A DNA stretch of 16,394 nucleotides from Rhodospirillales bacterium (GCA_002727395.1 PBWY01000066.1:1-16394); one strand, 5' to 3'. Shown: positions 1-9,426, counted from the first letter of the stretch. A program made the numbers and translations. Notes: generated by a model not told the origin, from the sequence alone.

Positions 1-1
1 A

Positions 2-979
2 TTTGCTGATCCTACGCCTGGTCCACGCGATGTGATATTAGAAATAAAGGCCTCGGGCATGTGCGGCACAGACTTACATGCCTACAGACGGCAATTCACT
101 GGTACAGAATATTTTATTGCTGGTCATGAACCCTGCGGAATCGTTGTTGAGCTAGGTGCGCACGTTACTGAGAAAGAAGCACGAAAAGGGATGCGTGTGA
201 TGGTGCATCATTATGACGGTTGTGGAAACTGTCGGCATTGCAAATCTGGTTGGTCTCAACTCTGTGATGAGGGACCAATTGTCTATGGCTCTGGGCAGGG
301 ACATGGTGCACATGCACGATATATGTGTGTAGCATCACATACTTTAATACCCTTACCAGATGATCTATCCTTCATGACCGGAGCAGCCATTTCTTGTGGC
401 ACCGGAACAGCCTATGGGGCTCTGAAAAGGATAGGACTTGAAGGGGATGAGACCATTGCTATCTTCGGACAGGGTCCAGTTGGACTATCAACTACACAGT
501 TTAGCGCCGAAATGGGAGCGCGTGTTATTGCTATCGAAACCTCAAAAGAACGCAGGTCTTTAGCACTTGAGAAAGGTGCTTACGCTGCAATAAACCCAGA
601 AGAAATTGATCCCGTAAAAGCGATCTATGATCTCACGCATGGTGAAGGTGCTCATAAGACCATTGAAACCGCCGGTGTTAAACAAGCGCGCACTGCCGCG
701 GTAAAGGGTACAAGAAAATGGGGTACTGCTTGTTTCATTGCCGGCGGAGGCGACCTAACTGTGGAAGTAGGACCTGACCTGACCTTTCGACAGATTTCCC
801 TAGTTGGACACTGGACATTTTCAAAAAATGGTCAGGCCGATTGTGCGCGTTTTGTATCAGATCGCAAAATCGATGTTGACGGTATATTCACGCATCAATT
901 TAAGCTGGCACAAGCTGATGAGGCTTACAAACTTTTAAACGAGCAGAAGACTGGAAAAGGAGTGTTTTTACCGAGTTAA
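2..979 (+). CDS. Zinc-dependent alcohol/polyol dehydrogenase (MDR family), 5' end missing
   Basis: This is a medium-chain zinc dehydrogenase that oxidises an alcohol or polyol with NAD(P)+; the substrate is not readable. The frame is open back to base 2, and the residues before the GTG at 32 (ending PTPGPRDV) match the conserved family N-terminus, so the true start lies left of the window and roughly 20 residues are missing. Counting from base 2, the likely catalytic zinc ligands are C21 (in CGTD), H42-E43 (in GHEPCG) and C132. The structural zinc set is C74, C77, C80 and C88. The dinucleotide loop is GQGPVG at 156-161. The C-terminus looks complete (TAA at 977-979). It is convergent with the GST gene and leaves a 73-base gap with no clear terminator. 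The family call is secure. A narrower name such as sorbitol or threonine dehydrogenase would be a guess. Confidence 0.9.
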   Translation, partial: FADPTPGPRDVILEIKASGMCGTDLHAYRRQFTGTEYFIAGHEPCGIVVELGAHVTEKEARKGMRVMVHHYDGCGNCRHCKSGWSQLCDEGPIVYGSGQGHGAHARYMCVASHTLIPLPDDLSFMTGAAISCGTGTAYGALKRIGLEGDETIAIFGQGPVGLSTTQFSAEMGARVIAIETSKERRSLALEKGAYAAINPEEIDPVKAIYDLTHGEGAHKTIETAGVKQARTAAVKGTRKWGTACFIAGGGDLTVEVGPDLTFRQISLVGHWTFSKNGQADCARFVSDRKIDVDGIFTHQFKLAQADEAYKLLNEQKTGKGVFLPS

Positions 980-1052
980 CATCATGGATAATATTAAAAT
1001 GCAGTGTAAAATCACTAATATCCCATATAACTAGATAGTGCATAGATAAAAA

Positions 1053-1721
1053 CTAAAAATCTAGATCAGCATAATGCTTAGGGGGGGGCTCACCAGGCAG
1101 GTGATCAGCAAGAATTGGTCGCATTGATGGACGGGATTTCATGCGTACATACCATTCTTTGGCTCTTTCATTTTCGCCCCAAGGTACATCATCCAAATAA
1201 TCCAAGCAGGATAGATGTGCTGCAGCTGCAATATCGGCTAGTGACATATCGTTCCCCGCCAACCAATTTCTCCGCTCACACAACCATGCTATATATTCAA
1301 GGTGATAACCCAAGTTTTTTTTACCCGCCCTAATAGCAGCTCCATCAGGCGCACCACGGCGTAAAAATCGCTTCATAATTTTTTCTCCAACCAGATTCTC
1401 ACTTACCTCTTCGTTAAATTTCTGATCAAACCAAGAAACTAATCGCCTTACCTCAGCCCTTTCTAGTGGAGAAGCGCCTAACAAGCTCGGCAATGGTGCA
1501 ACTTCTTCAAGATATTCACAAATCGCTATAGAACCGCAGATTGCTTGGCCATTCTCTTCAACCAAAACCGGGACATCTCCAGCAGGATTTAGGGCTAAAA
1601 ACTCGGGACGCCTATCCCATAAATTTTCAGTCTTAAACTCTGCCTCAATTCCCTTTTCCGAAAGTACAATTCTAACCTTACGGCAGGGTGGAGATAACCA
1701 TAGATGATATAAAACACGCAT
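1053..1721 (-). CDS. Glutathione S-transferase family protein
   Basis: A 222-residue soluble protein with the two-domain GST layout. A thioredoxin-like N-terminal domain (about 1-75) has the start-of-helix motif SPPCRKVR at 10-17, the cis-proline at V50-P51 and a GSIAI segment at 63-67 where the glutathione gamma-glutamyl contact normally sits. The usual Glu before that Ser is Gly here. An all-helical C-terminal domain follows (about 88-205), and the protein ends in HYADLDF, a tail I recognise from proteobacterial members. Such proteins conjugate glutathione to electrophiles or act as glutathione-dependent isomerases or reductases; the substrate is unknown. The C-terminal Pro run is encoded by eight C residues (1081-1088), but the frame through it matches the family tail. 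It is divergent from the decarboxylase-like gene at 1836. Confidence 0.88.
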   Translation of the reverse strand: MRVLYHLWLSPPCRKVRIVLSEKGIEAEFKTENLWDRRPEFLALNPAGDVPVLVEENGQAICGSIAICEYLEEVAPLPSLLGASPLERAEVRRLVSWFDQKFNEEVSENLVGEKIMKRFLRRGAPDGAAIRAGKKNLGYHLEYIAWLCERRNWLAGNDMSLADIAAAAHLSCLDYLDDVPWGENERAKEWYVRMKSRPSMRPILADHLPGEPPPKHYADLDF

Positions 1722-1765
1722 ATTAAAAGTCTAAATGATTTTGGTGTTTAATAACAGTACTACCA

Positions 1766-1794
1766 TTGCGATAAATCAAGAGCCGGCTTAGCAT
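1766..1794 (+). promoter_or_regulatory. Candidate sigma70-type promoter for the 1836-3413 gene pair
   Basis: TTGCGA at 1766-1771 and TAGCAT at 1789-1794 are separated by 17 bases. Each matches the consensus at four of six positions. They lie 41 bases upstream of the ATG at 1836, in the divergent gap after the GST gene. This is sequence likeness only, and AT-rich DNA gives such matches by chance. Confidence 0.3.
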
Positions 1795-1835
1795 GTTACT
1801 TCTGAAAATTATAATTTTATCTATTGGCAAATAAC

Positions 1836-2816
1836 ATGGCGCCCGAGCTGACATTGGCACTTGAACGATACGATCGGCATATTCCATTTTTTATGGATAT
1901 GATTGAGCAACCAAAAGAATTCAAAATTAAGGCATTAGAAGTTGGGATGGCACCGCCAAGGCGTGAGGGTATTGACCGGCATCGGCGTTTTTATGAAGAC
2001 GAAGAGTTCGATATTTGCGAGATGTCTTTGTCTTCTTATCTTACATCAAAAGAAACATCGATCTCATATAGCGCGGTACCGGTATTTCCGCGCCGTTTAT
2101 TCAGTCAAAATCATATTTTCATTAGTTCTGCGGCTAACATTTCAACGCCAACCGACCTAATCGGTAAAAAGGTAATTTGCCGTAGCTTTCAAACTACTAT
2201 GTCGGTTTTAGCTAAAGGTGATCTCTTCTTTGAATATGGTGTGCCTTGGCGAGAACTCCACTGGCATACAATGAGCCCAGAGCTTGTATCCTTTCAAGGG
2301 CAAGAGGAAGTAAAGTTATCAATTATTGACGAACCAACTGCTCCAGAAAGACTAATAGCAGGTGAATTTGCAATGATGATTCATCCACACCCGCCCCCAA
2401 TATTACTGCAGGGTTTACGTGTCGGAAAGGTTCATCGTTTATGGCCGGATGTTCGAAAAGAGTGTGGTCACTATTTCCACAAATATGGGGACTATCCTAT
2501 AATGCATTTACTTGTCTTCAAAAAAGCCCTTGCAGATTTATATCCTGAGTTGCCAAAGACTCTAATGGTGATGTGGAAAAACGCAAAAGAGCAAGCCGCA
2601 GAATTCTATGATGATCCAGGTTATTCTGAAATGGCTTTTGCCAGAAATGCTTTCGAAGAAGAACAAGAAATGTTCGGATGTGACCCATGGCATACGGGGC
2701 TGATGGCTAATAAAAATAACATAGAAAGGTTTATGGACTATTTAGTTGATCAAACCCTTCTAAATGAGCCTGTTCCCATAGAAGAATTATTTCATTCTTC
2801 AATCTTGGATAGTTAA
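1836..2816 (+). CDS. 4,5-dihydroxyphthalate decarboxylase-like protein (substrate-binding-protein fold)
   Basis: A 326-residue protein that resembles 4,5-dihydroxyphthalate decarboxylase (Pht5/PhtC type) and the related NMT1/ABC substrate-binding-like proteins. The signature is near the N-terminus: an LALERYDR opening, then EFDICEMSLSSYL at about 57-69, followed by a two-lobed periplasmic-binding fold. There is no signal peptide or lipobox, which favours a cytosolic enzyme over a transporter subunit. The length fits the decarboxylase family (about 330). The ATG at 1836 is preferred; a TTG at 1824 would add only four residues, and neither has a strong ribosome binding site. It is followed 18 bases later by the cupin gene, probably in one operon. 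No phthalate dioxygenase or dehydrogenase genes are nearby, so the real substrate may be another aromatic or heteroaromatic acid. Fold and family are fairly sure; the activity is inferred. Confidence 0.75.
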   Translation: MAPELTLALERYDRHIPFFMDMIEQPKEFKIKALEVGMAPPRREGIDRHRRFYEDEEFDICEMSLSSYLTSKETSISYSAVPVFPRRLFSQNHIFISSAANISTPTDLIGKKVICRSFQTTMSVLAKGDLFFEYGVPWRELHWHTMSPELVSFQGQEEVKLSIIDEPTAPERLIAGEFAMMIHPHPPPILLQGLRVGKVHRLWPDVRKECGHYFHKYGDYPIMHLLVFKKALADLYPELPKTLMVMWKNAKEQAAEFYDDPGYSEMAFARNAFEEEQEMFGCDPWHTGLMANKNNIERFMDYLVDQTLLNEPVPIEELFHSSILDS

Positions 2817-2834
2817 ACTAGGAGAAGTTAAAGA

Positions 2835-3413
2835 ATGCCCAATTACTCTGTACCCGCTTTTAATACTTTTATAAAGAATCTTCGCACGCATTTTTCTAAA
2901 GAATATCCAGAAACAGAGCATTGGGAAGGGGTCCGCAGAATACTCCAAACATTATGCACCGATAAGGCAATGCGTGCGAAATCGAGAGAGTGGATTGCTA
3001 AACGCGGAGTTGAACTCGAATTACACCACGACTCAGACTATAATTTTTTCGTTGGAGCTTTAATACGAGAACCTCAACACCGAGCAAATGTGCATGATCA
3101 TGCACATACATGGACAATTTATGGGGTGCTTGAAGGTGAAGAAAAAACCCACGTATACGAACGATTAGATGATGGAGGTACTGTTGGAAAAGCTGAATTA
3201 AAGCTAGTTGCAAAAAGTGCGGCGCCCTCTGGCCATGTAGACATTGTGCCGCCTTGGGTTCCTCATTCAGAATGGGGGATGGGTGAACGCTCAGTTGCAA
3301 TTACCGTCAGAAGCCAACGCCCCGGTGGTTATGCTCAAAATCGTTTTAACTTAAAGACTGGGGAGACAAATAATAGCCACAGGGGCCTTAAACTCATCCC
3401 AACAGCAGTATAA
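2835..3413 (+). CDS. Cupin-fold putative metal-dependent dioxygenase-like protein
   Basis: A 192-residue protein whose middle is a single cupin barrel. The first cupin motif holds H87, H89 and H91 (VHDHAHTWTIYGVLEGEE), with an acidic residue after GVLEG. The second motif supplies H144 in PPWVPHSEW. The HxH-then-His pattern resembles cysteine-dioxygenase-type and other small non-haem iron cupins. A helical N-terminal part (1-60) precedes the barrel. The start has a good ribosome binding site (GGAG at 2821-2824, about ten bases before the ATG). The 18-base gap from the decarboxylase-like gene points to co-transcription, so the two may act in one catabolic step or sequence. The substrate is unknown. 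A metal-binding non-enzymatic cupin is also possible. Confidence 0.78.
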   Translation: MPNYSVPAFNTFIKNLRTHFSKEYPETEHWEGVRRILQTLCTDKAMRAKSREWIAKRGVELELHHDSDYNFFVGALIREPQHRANVHDHAHTWTIYGVLEGEEKTHVYERLDDGGTVGKAELKLVAKSAAPSGHVDIVPPWVPHSEWGMGERSVAITVRSQRPGGYAQNRFNLKTGETNNSHRGLKLIPTAV

Positions 3414-3448
3414 TTGAAAAAGGTGCTGCCCTCAAAGGCCAAAAATAG

Positions 3449-6400
3449 TCAAGCCAATTTGTCTATATCTTCAGAATGACTTTGTACCGGATGTGAGAGC
3501 TTATCTACCATCTCTTTTGGTATAATCTGCCAAAAGCGGGGTAATTCTCTTTCCCAATCAACAAGCAAACGTTCCGCAAAACGGGATTGGGTTTCTTGCC
3601 AGTGCTCCGCAACGAGGCTTCGTAGAACTTCTTCCCAATGTGATATCTTAATGCGGAAACGAAAAACAGTATCTGGGTTAATATTTCCAGCGAGACTTGC
3701 TTCAGTATCATAAACGAATGCCATACCCCCTGTCATACCCGCCGCGAAATTATCTCCAACTGGCCCCAAAATAGCTATCGTTCCGCCAGTCATATATTCG
3801 CACCCATTAGCCCCACACCCCTCAACTACGGCATCCGCACCAGAGTTACGTACCGCAAATCTCTCGCCGGTTTGTCCTGCAGCAAATAATTTACCAGCAG
3901 TTGCACCATACAAGACCGTATTTCCGATAATTGTGTTTTCGTTTGTCACTAATGGACTTGCTGTTACCGGTTTTACGCTTATAGTTCCTCCTGAGAGGCC
4001 CTTTCCGACGTAATCATTAGCGTCACCCAAAACCTGCAGTTTCAGACCCTGCACAGCAAAAGCCCCCAATGACTGACCAGCAGAACCACGCAAACGCACA
4101 GTAATATGCCCCGGCTGTAATCCCTCCATACCAAAACGACGCGTAATAGCCGACGAAATCCGCGTACCGATAGCCCGCTGGGTATTACGTATATTGTAAG
4201 CAAGCTGCATCTTCTCCCCGCCTTCCAATGCTGGGGCCGCATCCCTGATCATTTGGGCATCAAGTGAATCAGGCACTTCATTGCGCATACCGCGTGTTTC
4301 TGAGCGATTGATTCCGCCTGGATCTGCTTGCACCAAAAGGGGGTTGAGATCAAGGTCATCAAGATGCGGATTACCCCGACGAACTTGTGTCAACAAATCA
4401 GTACGGCCAATTATTTCATCGAGTGTCCGAAAGCCAAGAAAAGCCAAAATCTCTCTGACTTCCTCAGCAATAAAACTGAATAAATTCACCACTTTCTCAG
4501 GAGTGCCTGTAAATTTCTTACGCAAGGCATCGTCTTGTGTGCAGACGCCAACTGGGCAAGTATTAGAGTGACATTGACGCACCATAATACAGCCCATAGC
4601 AACTAACGACATGGTCCCAATACCGAATTCATCTGCGCCAAGAAGTGCTGCTATCACAACATCACGACCAATCTTGATCCCGCCATCTGCTCGCAATAGC
4701 ACGTTATCCCTTAGTCCATTGAGAGTAAGAACCTGATGAACTTCGGCTAGACCCATTTCCCAAGGCAGTCCGGCATATTTAATTGATGTCTGCGGACTTG
4801 CCCCAGTACCACCTGAATGGCCAGAGATTAAAATTACATCCGCCTTAGCCTTAGCAACACCTGCTGCAATGGTACCAATACCTGATTGTGCAACAAGTTT
4901 AACACAAACTTGAGCATCAGGATTTATTTGCTTTAAGTCATAGATTAACTGTGAAAGATCCTCTATCGAATAAATATCATGATGAGGTGGTGGAGATATT
5001 AGCGTGACACCCGGCGTGGAATGCCTCAATCGTGCAATCATACCGGACACCTTCATACCCGGCAGTTGACCTCCTTCACCGGGTTTTGCTCCCTGCGCTA
5101 TTTTAATTTCTATTTCCCGGCAATTATTAAGATACTCGGCGGTTACGCCAAAACGACCCGAAGCGATCTGTTTGATTGCAGAAGATGCATTATCACCATT
5201 AGGTTGTGGTTTAAAACGCGCTGGGTCTTCACCACCTTCTCCGGAATCTGACTTCGCTCCTATTCGGTTCATCGCTATAGACAATGTCGAATGTGCCTCT
5301 GGACCAAGAGCTCCAAGAGAGATGCCCGGAGCCACCAACCGCTTCCGCAACTCTGTAATTGATTCCACTTCTTCCAAGTCCACACTCTCACCACTAGGAG
5401 AAAATTCCATAAGATCGCGTAGACTGATAGGAGATTGTCTCTGAACGGCTTCAGAATATTTTTTAAATCCTGCAAATGAATCATTGTTACAAGCGTTCTG
5501 CAACATATGTATCATCTCGCCTTGGAATGCATGAGCTTCCCCGGTTCTACGATATCGATATAAGCCACCAATAGGTAAGGTCGTAACTTCCTCGGAGAAA
5601 GCTCTACGATGCAGGCGAATAGAATTGTGTTGAATACCGGAGAGACCAATTCCTGATATACGAGACGTCATACCAGGAAAATATTCTGAAACTAAAGTAC
5701 GACTAAGACCAATTACTTCAAATTTATGTGCGCCCCTATAGGAGGAGATAACAGAAATACCCATTTTGGACATAATTTTCAGAAGGCCTTGATTTACGGC
5801 TTCGCAATATCTTCGAACGCAATCCGTCAATGAAAGTTCACCAAAAAGTCCCCTGCGATGTCGGTCCGCTATAGCTTCCTGGGTTAAATAAGCGTTTACC
5901 GTAGTAGCCCCTAATCCAATCAAAACAGCAAAGTAATGTGTATCAAGACATTCACCAGAACGCACGTTAATAGATGTAAATGTCCTTAATGACTCTCGAA
6001 TTAAATGGCTATGGACGCCGCTTGTTGCCAAAATCATCGGAATAGGAGCTTTCTCGGCATTCAAAGACTTGTCAGATAAAATAACGTGGACAGCACCTCC
6101 GCGTACGGCATTTTCCGCTTCACTGCATATTCGATCCATGGCATCCCGCAGTGCATTCTCTCCACCATTAGAATCGAATGTGCAGTCTATCTCAAATGCA
6201 GTGGAACCCATATGTTTAGTTAGAGCGTCGAACTCCGAATTAGTTAGCACAGGCGAACTAAGTTGCATCAACTTGGTTTGAGCCGAATCCATTTCAAGAA
6301 TGTTACCAAGATTACCTAATCTCGTATTCAAGGTCATAACACGATATTCCCTAAGACTATCGATAGGGGGGTTTGTTACTTGGCTAAAGGATTGTCGAAA

Positions 6401-7999
6401 AAAATGATGAAGCCCGCGATAATGTTCTGAAAGAACGGCTATCGGAGTATCATCCCCCATCGAGCCTGTAGATTCTTTAGAATCCTCGACCATCGGTTGA
6501 ACCAGAAGCTCTAGTTCTTCTAACGTATGGCCCGCGCATAGTTGACGACGACGCAATTCCTTTCTATCAAATTCTGCAATTTCATCAATTTCGGATCTAA
6601 TAACTTTATCCAGCTGCGTAATATTTTTAATCCATTCTACAAACGGTGCCTCTGCAGTTAATAATTCACGTAATTCCTTATCGTGATAAAAACGACCTTC
6701 ATCTAATTTAACAGCAATCGTTTGACCTGGCCCAACACGCCCCTTTTCAATAATTTTTGACTCATCCATCGCCACCATACCAGTTTCAGAACCAACAACC
6801 AAAAGGCCATCTTCACGAAGTGAATATCTCAATGGCCTTAAGCCATTTCGATCCATTCCTGCTACTACCCATTTACCATCAGTGGCACAAATTGCAGCTG
6901 GACCGTCCCAAGGTTCAATTACACAGTTAAGGTAATTGAAAAATGCAGCATGATTTTCTGGTATATTAGGTTTTGCGGACCAAGCATCTGGGATCATCAT
7001 CATTTTAACTAATGGTGCTGACCGCCCACCGCGCGCTAAAAGTTCATATGCAGCATCTAATGCAGCAGAATCCGAACTTCCGGGTTGAATTACTGGTTTA
7101 ATATCTTCTATTGCTTCACCAAAAAGGTTTGACTCAAGGCGAGTCTCATGACTTTTCATCCAATTAATATTCCCAGATAGGGTATTGATTTCGCCATTAT
7201 GTGCCAACATTCGGAATGGCTGAGCTAGTTTCCATGTTGGAAAGGTATTTGTAGAATAGCGTTGATGATAAATCGCAAAGCGAGACTCAAATCTTTCATC
7301 TAGAAGATCAGGATAAAACTCTGTAACCTGTTCAGCTAAAAACATTCCTTTGTAAATTACCGACCGGCAACTAAGCGAACAGATGTAAAAGTCGGGTATA
7401 TTTTCTTGAATGACTTGATTTTCTATTCGCCGCCTAATTACATATAAATCTCGTTCGAAATTTTCATCAGACTTTCCTGATCGACTAGCAATCATAATTT
7501 GTTCAATTTCCGGGCGAGTTGCGTTTGCTTTTTCGCCAATAACCTCTACGTTAAGTGGCACCTGCCGCCATCCATAAATAGAATAACCAAATTGCAATAT
7601 TTGTGCTTCGACTATGCTGCGACAACGTTCTTGACCCGCTAGATCTGTACGCGGCAGAAATATCATTCCTACCGCTATCGGACCGGGGCCCGGAGTGTGA
7701 CCGGTACGAATTGTGTGTTCGTGAAAAAAGTCCTGTGGTATTTCAACATGGATACCCGCACCATCTCCAGTTTTACCATCAGCATCGACAGCGCCACGGT
7801 GCCAGAGCGCCTTTAATGCGGAAATTCCTGCTTCTACAACTTCTCTGCGTCTTTTACCATCAACGGAGACCACCAATCCAACACCACAAGCATCATGTTC
7901 ATGAGCAGGATCATACAAGCCAGAGTGGTGTAACCTTTCCTTTTCTAACTTCCATTTTAATATTTTCTGTTCCCCGAGATTTTTTTTCTTAACGGTCAT
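3449..7999 (-). CDS. gltB: Glutamate synthase [NADPH] large (alpha) subunit
   Basis: A 1516-residue large subunit of bacterial NADPH-GOGAT, which forms two glutamates from glutamine and 2-oxoglutarate in the cytosol. The order of parts is complete. A propeptide of about 37 residues leads to the catalytic nucleophile C38 in DACGVGLV. The class II glutamine amidotransferase domain follows (about 38-430), then a central domain. The FMN synthase domain is marked by GHSGGTGASPQTS. The [3Fe-4S] ligands are C1137, C1143 and C1148. A C-terminal GxxGGxxxG beta-helix repeat domain runs from about 1250 to 1480. Length matches the Azospirillum enzyme. The start ATG (7999-7997) overlaps the gltD stop TGA (7998-7996) as ATGA, and AGAGG lies about ten bases upstream inside gltD, so translation is probably coupled. 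It ends with TGA at 3451-3449, 35 bases from the convergent cupin gene. I see no broken frame or missing key residue. Confidence 0.97.
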   Translation of the reverse strand: MTVKKKNLGEQKILKWKLEKERLHHSGLYDPAHEHDACGVGLVVSVDGKRRREVVEAGISALKALWHRGAVDADGKTGDGAGIHVEIPQDFFHEHTIRTGHTPGPGPIAVGMIFLPRTDLAGQERCRSIVEAQILQFGYSIYGWRQVPLNVEVIGEKANATRPEIEQIMIASRSGKSDENFERDLYVIRRRIENQVIQENIPDFYICSLSCRSVIYKGMFLAEQVTEFYPDLLDERFESRFAIYHQRYSTNTFPTWKLAQPFRMLAHNGEINTLSGNINWMKSHETRLESNLFGEAIEDIKPVIQPGSSDSAALDAAYELLARGGRSAPLVKMMMIPDAWSAKPNIPENHAAFFNYLNCVIEPWDGPAAICATDGKWVVAGMDRNGLRPLRYSLREDGLLVVGSETGMVAMDESKIIEKGRVGPGQTIAVKLDEGRFYHDKELRELLTAEAPFVEWIKNITQLDKVIRSEIDEIAEFDRKELRRRQLCAGHTLEELELLVQPMVEDSKESTGSMGDDTPIAVLSEHYRGLHHFFRQSFSQVTNPPIDSLREYRVMTLNTRLGNLGNILEMDSAQTKLMQLSSPVLTNSEFDALTKHMGSTAFEIDCTFDSNGGENALRDAMDRICSEAENAVRGGAVHVILSDKSLNAEKAPIPMILATSGVHSHLIRESLRTFTSINVRSGECLDTHYFAVLIGLGATTVNAYLTQEAIADRHRRGLFGELSLTDCVRRYCEAVNQGLLKIMSKMGISVISSYRGAHKFEVIGLSRTLVSEYFPGMTSRISGIGLSGIQHNSIRLHRRAFSEEVTTLPIGGLYRYRRTGEAHAFQGEMIHMLQNACNNDSFAGFKKYSEAVQRQSPISLRDLMEFSPSGESVDLEEVESITELRKRLVAPGISLGALGPEAHSTLSIAMNRIGAKSDSGEGGEDPARFKPQPNGDNASSAIKQIASGRFGVTAEYLNNCREIEIKIAQGAKPGEGGQLPGMKVSGMIARLRHSTPGVTLISPPPHHDIYSIEDLSQLIYDLKQINPDAQVCVKLVAQSGIGTIAAGVAKAKADVILISGHSGGTGASPQTSIKYAGLPWEMGLAEVHQVLTLNGLRDNVLLRADGGIKIGRDVVIAALLGADEFGIGTMSLVAMGCIMVRQCHSNTCPVGVCTQDDALRKKFTGTPEKVVNLFSFIAEEVREILAFLGFRTLDEIIGRTDLLTQVRRGNPHLDDLDLNPLLVQADPGGINRSETRGMRNEVPDSLDAQMIRDAAPALEGGEKMQLAYNIRNTQRAIGTRISSAITRRFGMEGLQPGHITVRLRGSAGQSLGAFAVQGLKLQVLGDANDYVGKGLSGGTISVKPVTASPLVTNENTIIGNTVLYGATAGKLFAAGQTGERFAVRNSGADAVVEGCGANGCEYMTGGTIAILGPVGDNFAAGMTGGMAFVYDTEASLAGNINPDTVFRFRIKISHWEEVLRSLVAEHWQETQSRFAERLLVDWERELPRFWQIIPKEMVDKLSHPVQSHSEDIDKLA

Positions 8000-9426
8000 G
8001 CGGCGACCTCTGCATCTACAGGACGTCGTGCTTTAAGATATTTATCCATCGACGCTGCTGCATCACGCCCATCCCTAATAGCCCAAACAACTAACGAAGC
8101 ACCACGAACGATATCGCCAGCTGCAAAAACACCATCAAGGTTGGTCATTTTATTTCGAAAATTAATTTTTAGAGTTCCCCAACGCGTAACGCCCAGCTCC
8201 GGCACATCAAACATTTTAGGAAGCTCCTCAGGATCAAAACCCAAAGCCTTAATGATTAAATCACCATCCACATTAAAACTTGAGCCCTCAATAACTTCAG
8301 GTGTCTGGCGTCATGAAGAATCAGCAACGCCCAAATGTATACGTGCAGCACGCACTGATGAAACTGCCGTATCACCGAGAAAAGCCTCTGGTTGCGCGTG
8401 AAACTTAAATTCAACACCCTCCTCTTCTGCATATTGAACTTCCCGACGGGAACCCGGCATATTTGCTTTATCACGACGATACAAACAAATCACCGATTCG
8501 GCCTGTTGCCGAACGGCTGTCCTGACACAATCCATGGCTGTATCACCAGCTCCGAGAACAACAACACGCTTACCAAATGAATTGAGTTTACCATTCTCAA
8601 AATCTGGTACATTTTCACCTAAACTTTTTCGATTCGACGCTATAAGAAAATCAAGGGCTGGAACAATATTTTGCAATCCGATACCGGGGGCTTGAATGTC
8701 ACGGGCTTTATAAACACCCGTTGCAATTAACACCGCATCATGCCGATCCCTAATTTCTTGAAAGCTTATATCTCGGCCAACATCGGTATTATAATGGATC
8801 TTAACTCCTGCGTTTTCTAAAAGATTAACTCGCCTAGTGACGATAGATTTATCTAGCTTGAAATTAGGGATACCATAAACCAATAAACCACCACCTCTAT
8901 CGTACCGGTCATAAATATTTACCTGATAGCCTCTTCTTCGTAAAACATCCGCTGCTGCTAGCGCTGCAGGCCCCGCCCCAACAATACCTATTGACTGTTT
9001 ATGTTCTCGGATTGGTTTGGGCGGTTTAACCCAACCATTTTCAAACGCTACTTCCGTTATATGGCTTTCCACTGCACCGATGGTGACTGTACCATGCCCA
9101 GCCTGCTCAATAACACAGTTTCCTTCGCATAGCCGATCCTGCGGACAAATTCGACCACAAATTTCAGGAAAAGTATTTGTTGCCGAAGAAAGCTCATATG
9201 CTTCTTCCATCCGATCCTGTGCTGTTAGCATTAGCCAGTCTGGTATATTGTTGTGAAGTGGACAATGAACTTGACAAAAGGGAATACCACATTGGGAACA
9301 CCGACTGGCCTGTTGCTCTGCCTGATCAGATTCAAAACGATTATAAATTTCTTGGAAATCCATCTTCCTTTCACTGGAAGACCTTTTTTTAGGTGTTTTT
9401 CGATCTAGATCTGTAAATTTTAGCAT
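7996..9426 (-). pseudogene. gltD: Glutamate synthase [NADPH] small (beta) subunit, interrupted by an in-frame TGA
   Basis: GltD takes electrons from NADPH through FAD and two [4Fe-4S] clusters to the GltB FMN site. The frame runs 476 codons, close to the family length, but codon 372 (8313-8311) is TGA. Before it are cluster ligands C43, C46, C51, C55 and C90, C94, C100, C104, the FAD loop GAGPAA at 150-155 and the second dinucleotide loop GAGDTAMD. After it the same frame continues with KALGFDPEELP, TNLDGVFAAGDIVRG and VVWAIRDGRDAA, the conserved C-terminal FAD-binding part. The TGA falls where relatives have Gly in a GRQTP-type segment, so one GGA-to-TGA change explains it. TGA is a normal stop here (the ends of gltD, gltB and uppP). 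If terminated, the product loses about 104 residues and should not bind FAD properly. The third Gly of GxGxxG is also Ala (A155). Identity is certain; whether it is a pseudogene, an error or a recoding site is open. Confidence 0.9.
8311..8313 (-). other. In-frame TGA codon inside gltD
   Basis: This is the only stop between the gltD start and its natural end, and the frame is unchanged on both sides (both open segments share one phase), so no indel is involved. The base after the codon is C, giving TGAC, a context known in enteric bacteria to favour readthrough. No selenocysteine-insertion hairpin is evident and the family has no Cys at this position. Confidence 0.9.

Noticed and set aside
1032..1065. 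CTAGAT ... ATCTAG inverted repeat between the dehydrogenase and GST genes as a shared terminator
   Set aside because: The arms are AT-rich, the spacer is 22 bases and one arm covers the GST stop codon; no stable hairpin with a T tract results.
1081..1088. Run of eight G (C on the coding strand) near the end of the GST gene as a phase-variation tract
   Set aside because: The frame on both sides gives the normal family tail and the run is short and close to the C-terminus, so slippage would change only a few residues.
4281..4571. Long open frames antisense to gltB (also at 5172-5444, 7603-7992 and others) as genes
   Set aside because: They lie within the conserved gltB coding sequence, have no recognisable domains or ribosome binding sites, and look like shadows of it.
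8311..8313. Selenocysteine or TGA-as-Trp recoding in gltD
   Set aside because: The family has Gly, not Cys or Trp, at this place, no SECIS-like hairpin is evident downstream, and TGA ends at least three genes in this window.
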